Assembly: GCA_036554285.1 (NCBI GenBank)
Contig: DATBNO010000029.1
Location: 1-64,000 of the forward strand
Length of the DNA stretch: 64,000 nt
Direction: 5' to 3'
Source of the DNA: JADGGM01 sp025449955
GTDB lineage: Bacteria > Gemmatimonadota > Gemmatimonadetes > Gemmatimonadales > Gemmatimonadaceae
Each line of letters opens with the position of its first letter. Position 1 is the stretch's first letter. The translations under genes and the position numbers were made by a program. Below, in pieces: positions 53,169-61,330 of the stretch. The notes under the pieces were generated by a model that searched no databases, had not been told where the DNA came from, and saw only the letters and a list, made by a program, of their open reading frames with translations.

Positions 53169-53732
53169 TCAGTACCGCCGGCGGCGCCGGCCCGTCCGCT
53201 GGCGCAGCAGGAACAATCCCAAAAGCAGCGAGCCTAACCCGATCATGGCGTACGCCGGCATCATCGTCGCCGTCTTGGGCGGCACCAGCCCTTCCTGCAT
53301 CGCCTCATCGGCCGTCAGCTGCGGCGCACGTCCCGGCGCACGGCGGCGCGGATGCGCCGACGACGGCGACGCGGTGCCCGCACCCAACGGCATCGCCCGA
53401 TCACCCGCCGGCGCGGCATGCTGCGGCCCGGCGCTCGAATCGGGATTCACGAGCGTACCCGCCGACGTCTCGACCACCGGCGCGATCCCAACCGGATCCG
53501 CCGTGAACGGAATCACGCTCGGATCGAGCGACGCTTCCTTCGTGTGCTTGAAGTGCAGCACGGCAGCCACCAATCCCGCGAACAAGCCTCCGCCGAACGC
53601 GCCCGCCACCTGCCCATTCTCGTTCGAGTCCGGGAACTTGCATTCGCAGACTTGCGCGCGTGCGTTAGCCGCGAGCGTGCCGCTCATGAGAAGCGCCAGC
53701 ATAGCTGCCGCGACGGATTTTCGTAGCTGCAT
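53169..53732 (-). CDS. Exported protein with C-terminal sorting-like anchor
   Basis: 187 residues. A signal peptide (MLALLMSGTLAANARAQ) is followed by a CECKF pair of cysteines, a Gly-rich membrane-like stretch (AGAFGGGLFAGLVAAVL), a long disordered Pro/Ala region, and then PPKTAT, a hydrophobic helix (YAMIGLGSLLLGLFLL) and a basic end (RQRTGRRRRRY). That tail has the layout of LPxTG-type sorting signals, though PPKTAT departs from the consensus. It may be anchored by a sortase-like or exosortase-like system; none is in view. Confidence 0.65.
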   Translation of the reverse strand: MQLRKSVAAAMLALLMSGTLAANARAQVCECKFPDSNENGQVAGAFGGGLFAGLVAAVLHFKHTKEASLDPSVIPFTADPVGIAPVVETSAGTLVNPDSSAGPQHAAPAGDRAMPLGAGTASPSSAHPRRRAPGRAPQLTADEAMQEGLVPPKTATMMPAYAMIGLGSLLLGLFLLRQRTGRRRRRY

Positions 53733-54077
53733 TGAGTAACTCGGAGGAAAACAGAACTGCAGGAAGAGCGGCCGGCTGTCCCACCGCGACGCGTGGCAGG
53801 AAGTGCTCGTCGCGGATTTCCACTCACCAAGGACCCCGACGCCGGCATCGGAGATCGAGCAAACCGCCGGCGCACCGAACCATTGCTAAGCAAATGCCAA
53901 ACGCGAAAAAAAACAAGACGGTGGAGCAAAAAAACGTTACACCCCTCGAAACAGCCTGTAACACGCCCCCATCCCATTCCGCCGCGGGCGCGTAGCTTAC
54001 AAAAGGCATGCGACGCCGAGCTCCGATGTCGGCCGGGTGACCGCACCGGCGAGCGCCGCCACGAGCGGGAGGAAGTC
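53733..54077. other. Divergent intergenic region, AT-rich
   Basis: 345 bases with no gene. The centre (about 53880-53965) is strikingly AT-rich for this genome, with runs of A and the inverted pair CGTTACA/TGTAACA at about 53934-53964. It probably contains the promoters of the two divergent exported-protein genes. A good Shine-Dalgarno (GGGAGGAAG) lies just before the right gene. Confidence 0.5.
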
Positions 54078-54575
54078 ATGAAAGGTCTTCGTGTTGCCGG
54101 CGCCATCGCGTCGATCATCACAGTTGCCGCGACGTCGCACGCGCAGTCCAGCGCGTCATACATCGTGGCCTCGTCGGCGCGCGCCGACACATCGCGCGTT
54201 GCCACTGCGCGTGCAGCGAACGACTCATCGGACGCGATCGCCTCGCACGCGTCCCGAAGCGATTTGATGCACGACGCCAACACTGCCCTGTCGCGGCGCA
54301 CAGACGATTCGACGCAGAGCGGGAACATCGTCGGCGCGCTACGGGTGCAGTCGGTGAGCGACGGCGGCGGCTACGTGGTGCTGGAAGACGGCACACACTG
54401 GAAAATCGCCCTCGGCGATCGTCCGCGAGTCGAGCAGTGGCGCACCGGCGACTACGTGGTGGTGCGCGTCGCGCCGATCGTCGAGGACGGCGACTTCCGC
54501 TACCGGCTGGTGAATGGCCGCGACGAGTCCGACATCCTGGTGGCCTTCCGCGGCATGGAGCAGCCGGCCGACTAA
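54078..54575 (+). CDS. Exported protein of unknown function
   Basis: 165 residues. The ATG at 54078 is set by GGGAGGAAG six bases upstream and by the signal peptide that follows (GLRVAGAIASIITVAATSHAQ). The mature part holds a disordered Ser/Ala/Arg stretch and then a compact C-terminal domain (GGGYVVLEDGTHWKIALGD ... WRTGDYVVVRVAPI), which looks like a small beta-barrel. No family recognised. Next to it, on the other strand, is a methyltransferase gene. Confidence 0.68.
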   Translation: MKGLRVAGAIASIITVAATSHAQSSASYIVASSARADTSRVATARAANDSSDAIASHASRSDLMHDANTALSRRTDDSTQSGNIVGALRVQSVSDGGGYVVLEDGTHWKIALGDRPRVEQWRTGDYVVVRVAPIVEDGDFRYRLVNGRDESDILVAFRGMEQPAD

Positions 54576-54588
54576 CGCACGCGGACCG

Positions 54589-55341
54589 TTAGGCCGTGAC
54601 GCGTCCGACGCGGCACGCCAGCGGCCAGCGGATGTCCAACGACGCGTGCGCGTCCGGCCACAGGGGCGCGATCTCCTGCTCGACCTCGAGCACGGGATCG
54701 CGCCCCTCGCGTTCCTGGAGCACGCGGGTGGCCGACCACGTGCGCAGGTAGCCGATCACGTGATCGCGCGTCCACGACGCCACGATCGACATGTCCGGCG
54801 CGTCCACCTCGCTGAACGGGAAGTCGACGCCGCGGTACCCGGCGTCCACCAGCCGGCGCTCGGGCGCCCATGCATCGCGCAGCGTCTCGAAGTAGTACCG
54901 ATCGATCACGCGGTCGATGGGCGGCGTGATCCGCACCAGCGAATAGCACCACGCGGCCACCACGCCGCCGCGCCGCAGCACGCGCCGCACTTCGGCGAAG
55001 AATTGCCGGATGTCGAACCAGTGCAGCGCCTGCGCGACCGTCACGACATCCATCGACCCCGACGCGAACGCCGCCGCCTCGGCGCGCATGCGCATGTAGT
55101 ATACGTTAGGCACGTGGTTCGCGTGGGCGAGCTGCGGCCCGCTGGCGTCGGTCGCGATCACGCGCTCGACGTGCGGCGCGAGGCCGGCGGCGGCCTGGCC
55201 GTTGCCGGTGGCGCAGTCCCAGGCGTCGGCTGCGCCTGGCGTCAGGCCGGCCAGCCAGGCGAACAGCTGGTCGGGGTAGGTCGGCCGGAAGTCCGCGTAG
55301 GCGCCCGCTTGCCGCGAGAAATAGTCCTTGAACGCGCTCAC
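54589..55341 (-). CDS. Class I SAM-dependent methyltransferase
   Basis: 250 residues from the GTG at 55341, which lies 9 bases after the SET gene stop; the frame extends further but would overlap that gene. The AdoMet site is AWDCATGNGQAAAGLA, then VIATDASGPQLAHA and VVTVAQALHWFD, as in UbiE/Tam-like methyltransferases. The opening FKDYFSRQAGAYADFRPTYP is typical of the family. Substrate unknown. Its stop codon (TAA) is part of the motif at 54588-54594. Coupled to the SET-domain gene upstream. Confidence 0.85.
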   Translation of the reverse strand: MSAFKDYFSRQAGAYADFRPTYPDQLFAWLAGLTPGAADAWDCATGNGQAAAGLAPHVERVIATDASGPQLAHANHVPNVYYMRMRAEAAAFASGSMDVVTVAQALHWFDIRQFFAEVRRVLRRGGVVAAWCYSLVRITPPIDRVIDRYYFETLRDAWAPERRLVDAGYRGVDFPFSEVDAPDMSIVASWTRDHVIGYLRTWSATRVLQEREGRDPVLEVEQEIAPLWPDAHASLDIRWPLACRVGRVTA

Positions 55342-55349
55342 GTCGTGCG

Positions 55350-55841
55350 TTAGGCGGACCGGCGCGCGGCGCTCGACGACCTTTTCGTGCGCCGGCGCGG
55401 GGCGAGGATGGTGCCGCGGCAATTCGCCGATCCGCAGCGGCACGGATACAGTTTCTCGTCGGCGTCGTCTTCGCGCTCGTACTGGTAGTCGTACACCAGC
55501 TCCTCACCGGGGGCGATCGTGCGGAGCGCCTCGATCCAGATGCGGCCGTCGTCGATCACGGCCTCGCAATTCGGGTCGCACGAGTGGTTGATGTAGCGCG
55601 CATCGTTTCCGTTCACGGCCGCGTCGAGGCAGGTCTTCTTGTCGAGCGTGAACAGGAACGTGTGGTGGCGCGCCATGTGCTCGTCGTCGTAGCGACGGTC
55701 CGCTTCCTCGTGCGATACCCGCTCGCCGGTGTACTCGATGATGCGTGTGCCTTTGCGAATTTTACGGCGCGCGAACGCGCCCCGGCCCTGGATGCGCGAG
55801 CGGCGAATCTCGAAGTATGGATTGCGGGATGTGGTCGGCAT
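55350..55841 (-). CDS. SET-domain lysine methyltransferase
   Basis: 163 residues from the ATG at 55841. The SET core is complete: GRGAFARRKIRKGTRIIEYT, RYINHSCDPNCEA (AdoMet and catalytic-site Asn and His) and GEELVYDYQYE, followed by the post-SET cysteines YPCRCGSANCRG. It should methylate lysine in a protein; in bacteria the targets are mostly unknown. The basic C-terminus (APRRRTKRSSSAARRSA) suggests contact with nucleic acid or chromatin-like protein. Its TAA stop lies in the motif at 55349-55355. Confidence 0.92.
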   Translation of the reverse strand: MPTTSRNPYFEIRRSRIQGRGAFARRKIRKGTRIIEYTGERVSHEEADRRYDDEHMARHHTFLFTLDKKTCLDAAVNGNDARYINHSCDPNCEAVIDDGRIWIEALRTIAPGEELVYDYQYEREDDADEKLYPCRCGSANCRGTILAPRRRTKRSSSAARRSA

Positions 55842-55875
55842 GTGATGCGAACGGCGTGAATGCGTCAACGGCTGG

Positions 55876-57792
55876 CTACAAGGACCGGTCCGGCGTGACT
55901 CGTACACGCGGCATGTCGTCGCCTAACGATTCGTCCGGCGTGAAGTCTTCGCCGGGGTTCACGAACCGGTCGACTTCGAGCCCGTACTGCTTGTCGTACA
56001 ACTGGCGATAGCGGCCGCGCGCGGCCAGGAGCTCATCCTGCGTGCCGCGCTCCACGACGCGGCCCTCCTCGAGCACCAGGATCTGATCGGCGCTCGCGAT
56101 CGTGGACAGACGGTGCGCGATCACGAACGTGGTGCGTCCGCGGCGCAGCCGGCGGAGACCGTCGCGGATGAGCGCTTCGCTCTCGCTGTCCAGGCTCGAC
56201 GTTGCCTCGTCGAGGATCAGGATGCGCGGGTCGGCCAGAATCGCGCGCGCGATCGCGACGCGTTGGCGCTCGCCGCCCGACAGGCGCACGCCGCGCTCGC
56301 CCACGATCGTGTCGAATCCGTCCGCGAAGCGGCCGATGAACTCGTCGCAGTGCGCGGCGCGCGCGGCGGCCATGATCTCGTCCATCGTCGCGCCGGGCTT
56401 GGAGAACCCGATGTTCTCGGCAATCGTGCCGTCGAACAGGAAGTTGTCCTGCAACACCACGCCCAGATGCGAGCGGTATTCGCCTAACCGCAAGCCGGCC
56501 AGGTCGCGTCCGTCGATCAGAATGCGGCCCGATTGCGGGTGGTTGAATGCCATGATGAGACTGATGAGCGTGCTCTTCCCCGCGCCGCTCGAGCCCACGA
56601 GCGCCGTGGTCGATCCCGCCGGCGAGTGGAACGAGATGTCCCGCAGCACCGGGACGTTCTCGGCGTACGAGAAGCTCACGTCCTCGAAGCGCACGTCGCC
56701 GTCGACATCGGGGACGCGGCCGCGCTCGGCGTCGTGCTCATCCTCGGTGGGCATCATGCGGATCTCGCGGATGCGATCGAGCCCCGCGAATGCTTCGCTG
56801 ACCTGCGTGCCGATGGACGCAATCTGTACGAGCGGCGCCGCGACCAGCCCGATGAACAACACGTACGTGAAGAAATCGCCGAGCGTCATCTTGCCGGACA
56901 GCACCGCGCGGCCGCCGACGACGATCATCAACACACCCACCGCGCCGACGATCAACGTGGTGAATGCGGTGAGCACCGACACGCCGGTGATGGTCTGCGC
57001 GATGTTCCGCAGCAGTTTGTGGACGCCGCGCGCGAACACGAGCTGCTCGCGGCGCTCGGCGATGTACGTCTTGACGACGCGAATGCCGCCCAGCGACTGG
57101 CCTAACCGGCCGGTGACGTCCGCCGTGATCACACTGCGCTGGCGGAAGATCGGCCGCAGCCTGGTGAACGCCATCGCCATGCCGCCGCCGAACGCGATCA
57201 GGATGAGCAGCGTGATGCTGGTCAGCGACCAGTTGAGCCAGAAGAGAACGATCAACGCGAGCACCGCCGTCACCAGGCCGCCGCTCAATTGCACGAGGCC
57301 CGTGCCGACCAGGTTGCGGATGCCTTCGGCGTCGTTCAGGATGCGCGAAATGAGGATGCCGGTCTGCGTCCCGTCGAAGTACGAGACGGGCAGCCGCAGC
57401 ACGTGTTGGTTGACGCGCTTCCGCATGTCCGCAATCGCGCGCTGAGCCGCCACGCTCATCACTTGCGAGAGCGCGAACGTGGTCGCGGCCTGCACGAGCG
57501 TCGCCGCGACCACGATCAGGGCGATGGGCACCAGCAGGTTCGCTTGGTGTTTGCCGATCACCCGATCGATGAGCACCTTGGGACTCGCCGGCAGCACGAG
57601 ACCCGCCAATCGGTTCACGAGCATCAACGCGAGGCCGAGTCCGATTTGACTGCGATTGCGCCAGATCAACTCGCGAGCCTCGGCCCACGCGTTGTTCATG
57701 TTCACTTTCTTTTTTTCCGCCGGCGCGCGCGACGCGGGTGGGCCCGCGCGGCGCTGCTCGTGTGCAATTCGCGTCGTTGGCGTTGTCATCAT
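55876..57792 (-). CDS. ABC exporter, fused membrane and ATPase domains
   Basis: 638 residues from the ATG at 57792. Six membrane segments (residues about 45-330) precede the ATPase: Walker A GSSGAGKST, signature LSGGERQRVAIARAIL and Walker B ILILDEATSSLDSES, with the switch His in VIAHRLST. It belongs to the MsbA/LmrA-type half transporters that act as homodimers, exporting lipids, peptides or drugs. It lies apart from likely substrates. An N-terminal basic stretch (AHEQRRAGPPASRAPAEKKK) of about 30 residues is unusual. Motif copies at 55921, 56482 and 57100. Confidence 0.93.
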   Translation of the reverse strand: MMTTPTTRIAHEQRRAGPPASRAPAEKKKVNMNNAWAEARELIWRNRSQIGLGLALMLVNRLAGLVLPASPKVLIDRVIGKHQANLLVPIALIVVAATLVQAATTFALSQVMSVAAQRAIADMRKRVNQHVLRLPVSYFDGTQTGILISRILNDAEGIRNLVGTGLVQLSGGLVTAVLALIVLFWLNWSLTSITLLILIAFGGGMAMAFTRLRPIFRQRSVITADVTGRLGQSLGGIRVVKTYIAERREQLVFARGVHKLLRNIAQTITGVSVLTAFTTLIVGAVGVLMIVVGGRAVLSGKMTLGDFFTYVLFIGLVAAPLVQIASIGTQVSEAFAGLDRIREIRMMPTEDEHDAERGRVPDVDGDVRFEDVSFSYAENVPVLRDISFHSPAGSTTALVGSSGAGKSTLISLIMAFNHPQSGRILIDGRDLAGLRLGEYRSHLGVVLQDNFLFDGTIAENIGFSKPGATMDEIMAAARAAHCDEFIGRFADGFDTIVGERGVRLSGGERQRVAIARAILADPRILILDEATSSLDSESEALIRDGLRRLRRGRTTFVIAHRLSTIASADQILVLEEGRVVERGTQDELLAARGRYRQLYDKQYGLEVDRFVNPGEDFTPDESLGDDMPRVRVTPDRSL

Positions 57793-57843
57793 CTCGCAAT
57801 ATAAGACGTCGACGGCGACGGACGCCGTCTCCAATGCGCGCCG

Positions 57844-58275
57844 TTATTTCACGCCGAGTTGCCTGGCGACGCGTTGCGACTGCTGCGCAAAGATGTCGCG
57901 CGCCGTCGCACTGTCGGATACGAACCACTCCGCGTTCCGGAATGCGCGCTCGGAAATTTCCTTCCGATAGCGTTCGAGGTGCGGCTTCACCTTCGCGAAC
58001 AATAAAATTCCTTCGCCGCTCGTCTCGGCCAGGAAGTCGGAGTGGATGATGCCGTGACGCGCCATGCCGTACACCATCTCCCAATACGTCGTCGTTTGTC
58101 GGTACGCGGCGTTGAGCGGGTGGTCCCCTTTGGTGACCGCCGCAAGATCCTCGTACGACTTGGGTAAGAACTCGCGGATTTGTTGGCGCGACGCGCGCAT
58201 CGTGGGTTCACGGCGCAGCTCGTACAGTCGCAGTACCAACTCGGCGTCGTGGTGGTCGGGAAAGTCTTTGGCCAT
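57844..58275 (-). CDS. Conserved protein of unknown function
   Basis: 143 residues, cytoplasmic in appearance and largely helical. It begins MAKDFPDHHDAELVLRLYEL and holds EFLPKSYEDLAAVTKGDHP and GILLFAKVKPHLERYRKEI. I know no named family. It lies 51 bases upstream of the ABC exporter on the same strand and may form an operon with it. The 215 bases further upstream contain the divergent promoters for it and the FHA gene. Confidence 0.7.
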   Translation of the reverse strand: MAKDFPDHHDAELVLRLYELRREPTMRASRQQIREFLPKSYEDLAAVTKGDHPLNAAYRQTTTYWEMVYGMARHGIIHSDFLAETSGEGILLFAKVKPHLERYRKEISERAFRNAEWFVSDSATARDIFAQQSQRVARQLGVK

Positions 58276-58490
58276 GGCAGGATCCGTGGCGTCGGGACGC
58301 GGAGGCGCCGGAGGCCCAAGGGCACCGGCGAGGACGCCATCAATTTACCCGACGTGAGAGTCGTGTGGCGCATTAGCGCATGTCAGATTTGTGAACTGTC
58401 GAGCTCGCCAGAGCACAGCGACGTCAGCGGTGAATAATTCTCTGTGGGGAATGGGTCTTGCCCCTCTCGGCAGGTTATGGTAGCTAACCC

Positions 58491-59165
58491 ATGAACGCAC
58501 TTCCCTCGTGGGCGACCGAGCGCATGGACCAGACGACGTGGATTCTTGTCGGATGCGCCGTCTTGGCGCTCGTGATCGCGGTGCTGCTCGTGCGGCGCCG
58601 CCGCGCGGGGCATCGCATCGAGGCGCTACCTCCGCTCGTGTTCGAGGTGCATGATCGGCGCGAGCCGCGGCTCAGACCCGCGGCATTCCGTGCGTCCGGA
58701 CCGTTCCCCGCGTACGCGACGCCCGAACCGGTGCGCGTCTACGAGCCGCCGCAGGCCGAGCCGTGGCCGTATGCGCCGTCGGACGGCCGGACGGTCGAGA
58801 TGCCGCGCGGCGGCACGTCGTCGCCTAACGGATACCTGCCGGGCCGGCTCGAGATCACCGGCGGCCCGCATCGCGGCGAGGCGATTCGGTTCCCGCGCAT
58901 CGATGGCGACGGCATGGCCGACTATACGCTGGGGCGCGGCGAGGGGCCGCCGCGCACGCACATCCGTCTGCCGGTGACCACGGTGAGCCGACAGCAAGCG
59001 CGGTTGCGCTTCGAGGGCGGCCGCTGGAAGCTGATCAATCTCTCGCAGACCAACCCGACGGCGGTGAACGGCCAGGTACTACAGACACCCGAAGGCGTGC
59101 GCTGGCTGCAGGACGGCGATACGGTGGAAATGGGAGAGTTGGTCTTGCGGTTCCGCTCGAGCTGA
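58491..59165 (+). CDS. Membrane-anchored FHA-domain protein
   Basis: 224 residues. One membrane helix near residues 17-35 (ILVGCAVLALVIAVLLV) is followed by a Pro-rich linker and a C-terminal FHA domain: YTLGRGEGPPRTHIRLPVTT then VSRQQARLRFEGGRWKLINL and NPTAVNG. FHA domains bind phosphothreonine, so it probably reads signals from a Ser/Thr kinase such as the one at 40291. Residues needed for phosphopeptide binding (the Arg and Ser of GR ... VSR) are present. Motif copies lie at 58823 and just after the gene at 59168. Confidence 0.88.
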   Translation: MNALPSWATERMDQTTWILVGCAVLALVIAVLLVRRRRAGHRIEALPPLVFEVHDRREPRLRPAAFRASGPFPAYATPEPVRVYEPPQAEPWPYAPSDGRTVEMPRGGTSSPNGYLPGRLEITGGPHRGEAIRFPRIDGDGMADYTLGRGEGPPRTHIRLPVTTVSRQQARLRFEGGRWKLINLSQTNPTAVNGQVLQTPEGVRWLQDGDTVEMGELVLRFRSS

Positions 59166-59180
59166 TCGTTAGGCGAAGCG

Positions 59181-59519
59181 TCAGACCGCTTCGTGACGCT
59201 GGCGCGTCGCGAAGTGCTTGATCAGCCACGCGACCGCGAGCACCGGCAGCACCACGAACAACAGCAGCTTGAACATCAGCGCGCCCACCGACAGCACCGC
59301 GCCCAGCACGGCGAATACGACGCCCAACACCGCGGCGGCCGCGATCAACAGCAGGAGAATCGGCAAGCCGACGACGGCCAGCACGACGAGTACCGGCACA
59401 GCCAACACGGCTAGAATGACGACGGCCGGAAGTCCGATGACGCCAAGGACGATCGCGGCGGGCACGAGCAGCACGAGACCGAACACAACACCGAACAACA
59501 CCTTCAGAATACCGATCAT
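59181..59519 (-). CDS. Small very hydrophobic membrane protein
   Basis: 112 residues, almost wholly hydrophobic and internally repetitive (VLGVIGLPAVVILAVLAVP, VLAVVGLPILLLLIAAAAV). About four membrane helices can be drawn. The end is basic (KHFATRQRHEAV). The start at 59519 follows the expected coding part; the open frame upstream is a shadow. No family recognised. It sits between the FHA gene and the molybdoenzyme maturation genes. Confidence 0.65.
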   Translation of the reverse strand: MIGILKVLFGVVFGLVLLVPAAIVLGVIGLPAVVILAVLAVPVLVVLAVVGLPILLLLIAAAAVLGVVFAVLGAVLSVGALMFKLLLFVVLPVLAVAWLIKHFATRQRHEAV

Positions 59520-59581
59520 GATTCCGCGCTCCGTGCGCGTGTTCGAGACACTTTTCTTTACGTCGGCGACGCCCGAATGTT

Positions 59582-60187
59582 TCATTCGCGCGGCGCGAGC
59601 AACCGGGCCACCGAATCGAGCGATGTCCGGTCGTCGACGTCGAGCGGCATGTCGGCATCGACATCGACGAGCGTCACGCGCTCCGGTGAGCGCGCGATGA
59701 TGTCGCGCGCGCCGTGGTCGCCGGCGACGCGACGCAGCTCCGGGAACAGCGACGCGCCGAAGAGCACGGGATTGCCGCGCACGCCACGATAGAGCGGTGC
59801 GACGATCGGCATGCGCCGTTCGTGCCACGCCTCGATGAGGGCGTCGATCACGACCGTGGGCACGGTGGGCTGGTCGCCCAGGGCGATCACGGCGCCGGTG
59901 ATGGCTGCTTGCAGCGCACCGATGCCGATCTCGAGCGACGCGCCGAGTCCGCGAGCGAAGTACGGATTGTCGACGACGCGAACGTCGAGACCGTCGAGCG
60001 CGCGGCGCACCGCGTCGCACTCGTGTCCAGTGACGACCACGACTTCGTCGACATGCGACGCGAGCATGCGCTCGACGGTCCATCGGACCACGGGCTTGCC
60101 GGCGGCGTGCGCGACGAGCTTCTGCGCGCCGCGGCCATCGGCGAACCGGCGCGAGGCGCCGGCGGCGAGCACGACGCCGGCGATCAT
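59582..60187 (-). CDS. MobA-like nucleotidyltransferase (MocA type)
   Basis: 201 residues. The nucleotide-binding LAAGASRRFADGRGAQKL and the metal-site ALGDQPTVPTVV mark a MobA/MocA-type NTP transferase. Beside an XdhC gene it most likely makes molybdopterin cytosine dinucleotide (MocA) for a xanthine dehydrogenase-type enzyme. Its start overlaps the XdhC stop (ATGA), so the pair is coupled. The dehydrogenase itself is not in the window. Confidence 0.87.
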   Translation of the reverse strand: MIAGVVLAAGASRRFADGRGAQKLVAHAAGKPVVRWTVERMLASHVDEVVVVTGHECDAVRRALDGLDVRVVDNPYFARGLGASLEIGIGALQAAITGAVIALGDQPTVPTVVIDALIEAWHERRMPIVAPLYRGVRGNPVLFGASLFPELRRVAGDHGARDIIARSPERVTLVDVDADMPLDVDDRTSLDSVARLLAPRE

Positions 60188-61323
60188 CCGTTAGGCAGAT
60201 CGCCCGGCGCGGCGCCGCGCGCACGGAGGGCGGTGCCCGGGCGGCCGTTGCGTACGGCGATGGCTTCGGCGAGCGCGGCCAGCGCGATTTCCGGCGCGGT
60301 GCGCGCTCCGATGTCGAGTCCGACCGGCACATGGATGCGGCCCAATGATTCGGCGTCGAACCCGTCCGCGGCCAAAAAATCGAGCAGGGCGCGTCCGCGG
60401 CGCCGGCTTCCTAACAATCCGATGTAGGCCGGGTGCTGCGCCAGCACGGCGCGCAGCACGGGCAACTCGAACTTGTAGTCGTGCGCGACGAGCACGACGA
60501 TCGTCGACGCATCGTAGCGCATCTGCGCCGCGATCTCCCCGAGCGTGCCGATGTGGATCTCGTCGGCGTCGGGGAACCGGTCGCGCGTCGCGTACCGATC
60601 GCGCGCATCGACGAGCACGGTTTTCCAGCCCAGGCCCTTGGCAAACCGGGCGAGGGGCATCGCGACCTGGCCCGCGCCGAAGATGACGATGGTAGTCGCG
60701 GGTCCGTGGAGCTCGAAGAAGAGCGTGGCGCGGCGGCCGGCGGCGTCGATGTCCATCGTCCGCGACGCCGAGTGCGCGATGGCCTCCAGGGCGTGGGTGG
60801 TGGCGGCGGCGTCGAGCGATGGGTCGCCTAACGTGCCCGCCGTGCTGCCATCCTCGCGCACCACGAGCCGCCGCGCCGGCGTCGCGCCCGCCTTGCCTAA
60901 CGGAACGACGGCCACCGCGCGCCGCCCCGCCTCGGCCTCGGCGCGGATGACGCGGTACGCGTGGACCACGGGATCGGCGTCGTCGTCCAGCTGGACCGGC
61001 TCGATGAGCACGTCCACCGTGCCGCCGCACGTGAGACCCAGGTCCCAGGCGTCCTCGTCGCCTAACGAGAGCGACAGCAGCGTGGGGGTCGCCGACCGGA
61101 GCACGGCATCCGATTCGGCGAGTACCTGCGCATCCACACACCCGCCGATCGTGACCGAGCCGCGGATGCGTCCGTCCTCGCCGACCCACATCTTGGCTCC
61201 TTCCTTTCTCGGTGTCGTCCCCTTGGTGGAGACCAGCGTCGCCATGGCGACCCGCCGCTCGTGCCGCTGGAGCTCATCGAGCTGCTCGAAGGTCTCCCGG
61301 AGATCGGGGGCGGGCGGGCTCAT
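60184..61323 (-). CDS. XdhC/CoxI family molybdoenzyme maturation protein
   Basis: 379 residues from the ATG at 61323. The N-terminal XdhC domain shows STKGTTPRKEGAKM, IGGCVDAQV and DLGLTCGGTVDVLIEP; the C-terminal Rossmann part shows IFGAGQVAMPLARFAKGLGW and YIGLLGSRRRG. XdhC proteins bind molybdenum cofactor and help sulfurate and insert it into xanthine dehydrogenase-like enzymes. Overlaps the MobA-like gene downstream by 4 bases and lies 7 bases after the aldose-epimerase stop. Motif copies at 60190, 60826, 60895 and 61060. Confidence 0.9.
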   Translation of the reverse strand: MSPPAPDLRETFEQLDELQRHERRVAMATLVSTKGTTPRKEGAKMWVGEDGRIRGSVTIGGCVDAQVLAESDAVLRSATPTLLSLSLGDEDAWDLGLTCGGTVDVLIEPVQLDDDADPVVHAYRVIRAEAEAGRRAVAVVPLGKAGATPARRLVVREDGSTAGTLGDPSLDAAATTHALEAIAHSASRTMDIDAAGRRATLFFELHGPATTIVIFGAGQVAMPLARFAKGLGWKTVLVDARDRYATRDRFPDADEIHIGTLGEIAAQMRYDASTIVVLVAHDYKFELPVLRAVLAQHPAYIGLLGSRRRGRALLDFLAADGFDAESLGRIHVPVGLDIGARTAPEIALAALAEAIAVRNGRPGTALRARGAAPGDLPNG

Positions 61324-61330
61324 GGTAGCG

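Noticed and set aside
59520..60332. Upstream extension of the small hydrophobic membrane protein
   Set aside because: The extra frame overlaps the MobA-like gene out of phase and is Arg-rich; the ATG at 59519 fits the membrane protein.
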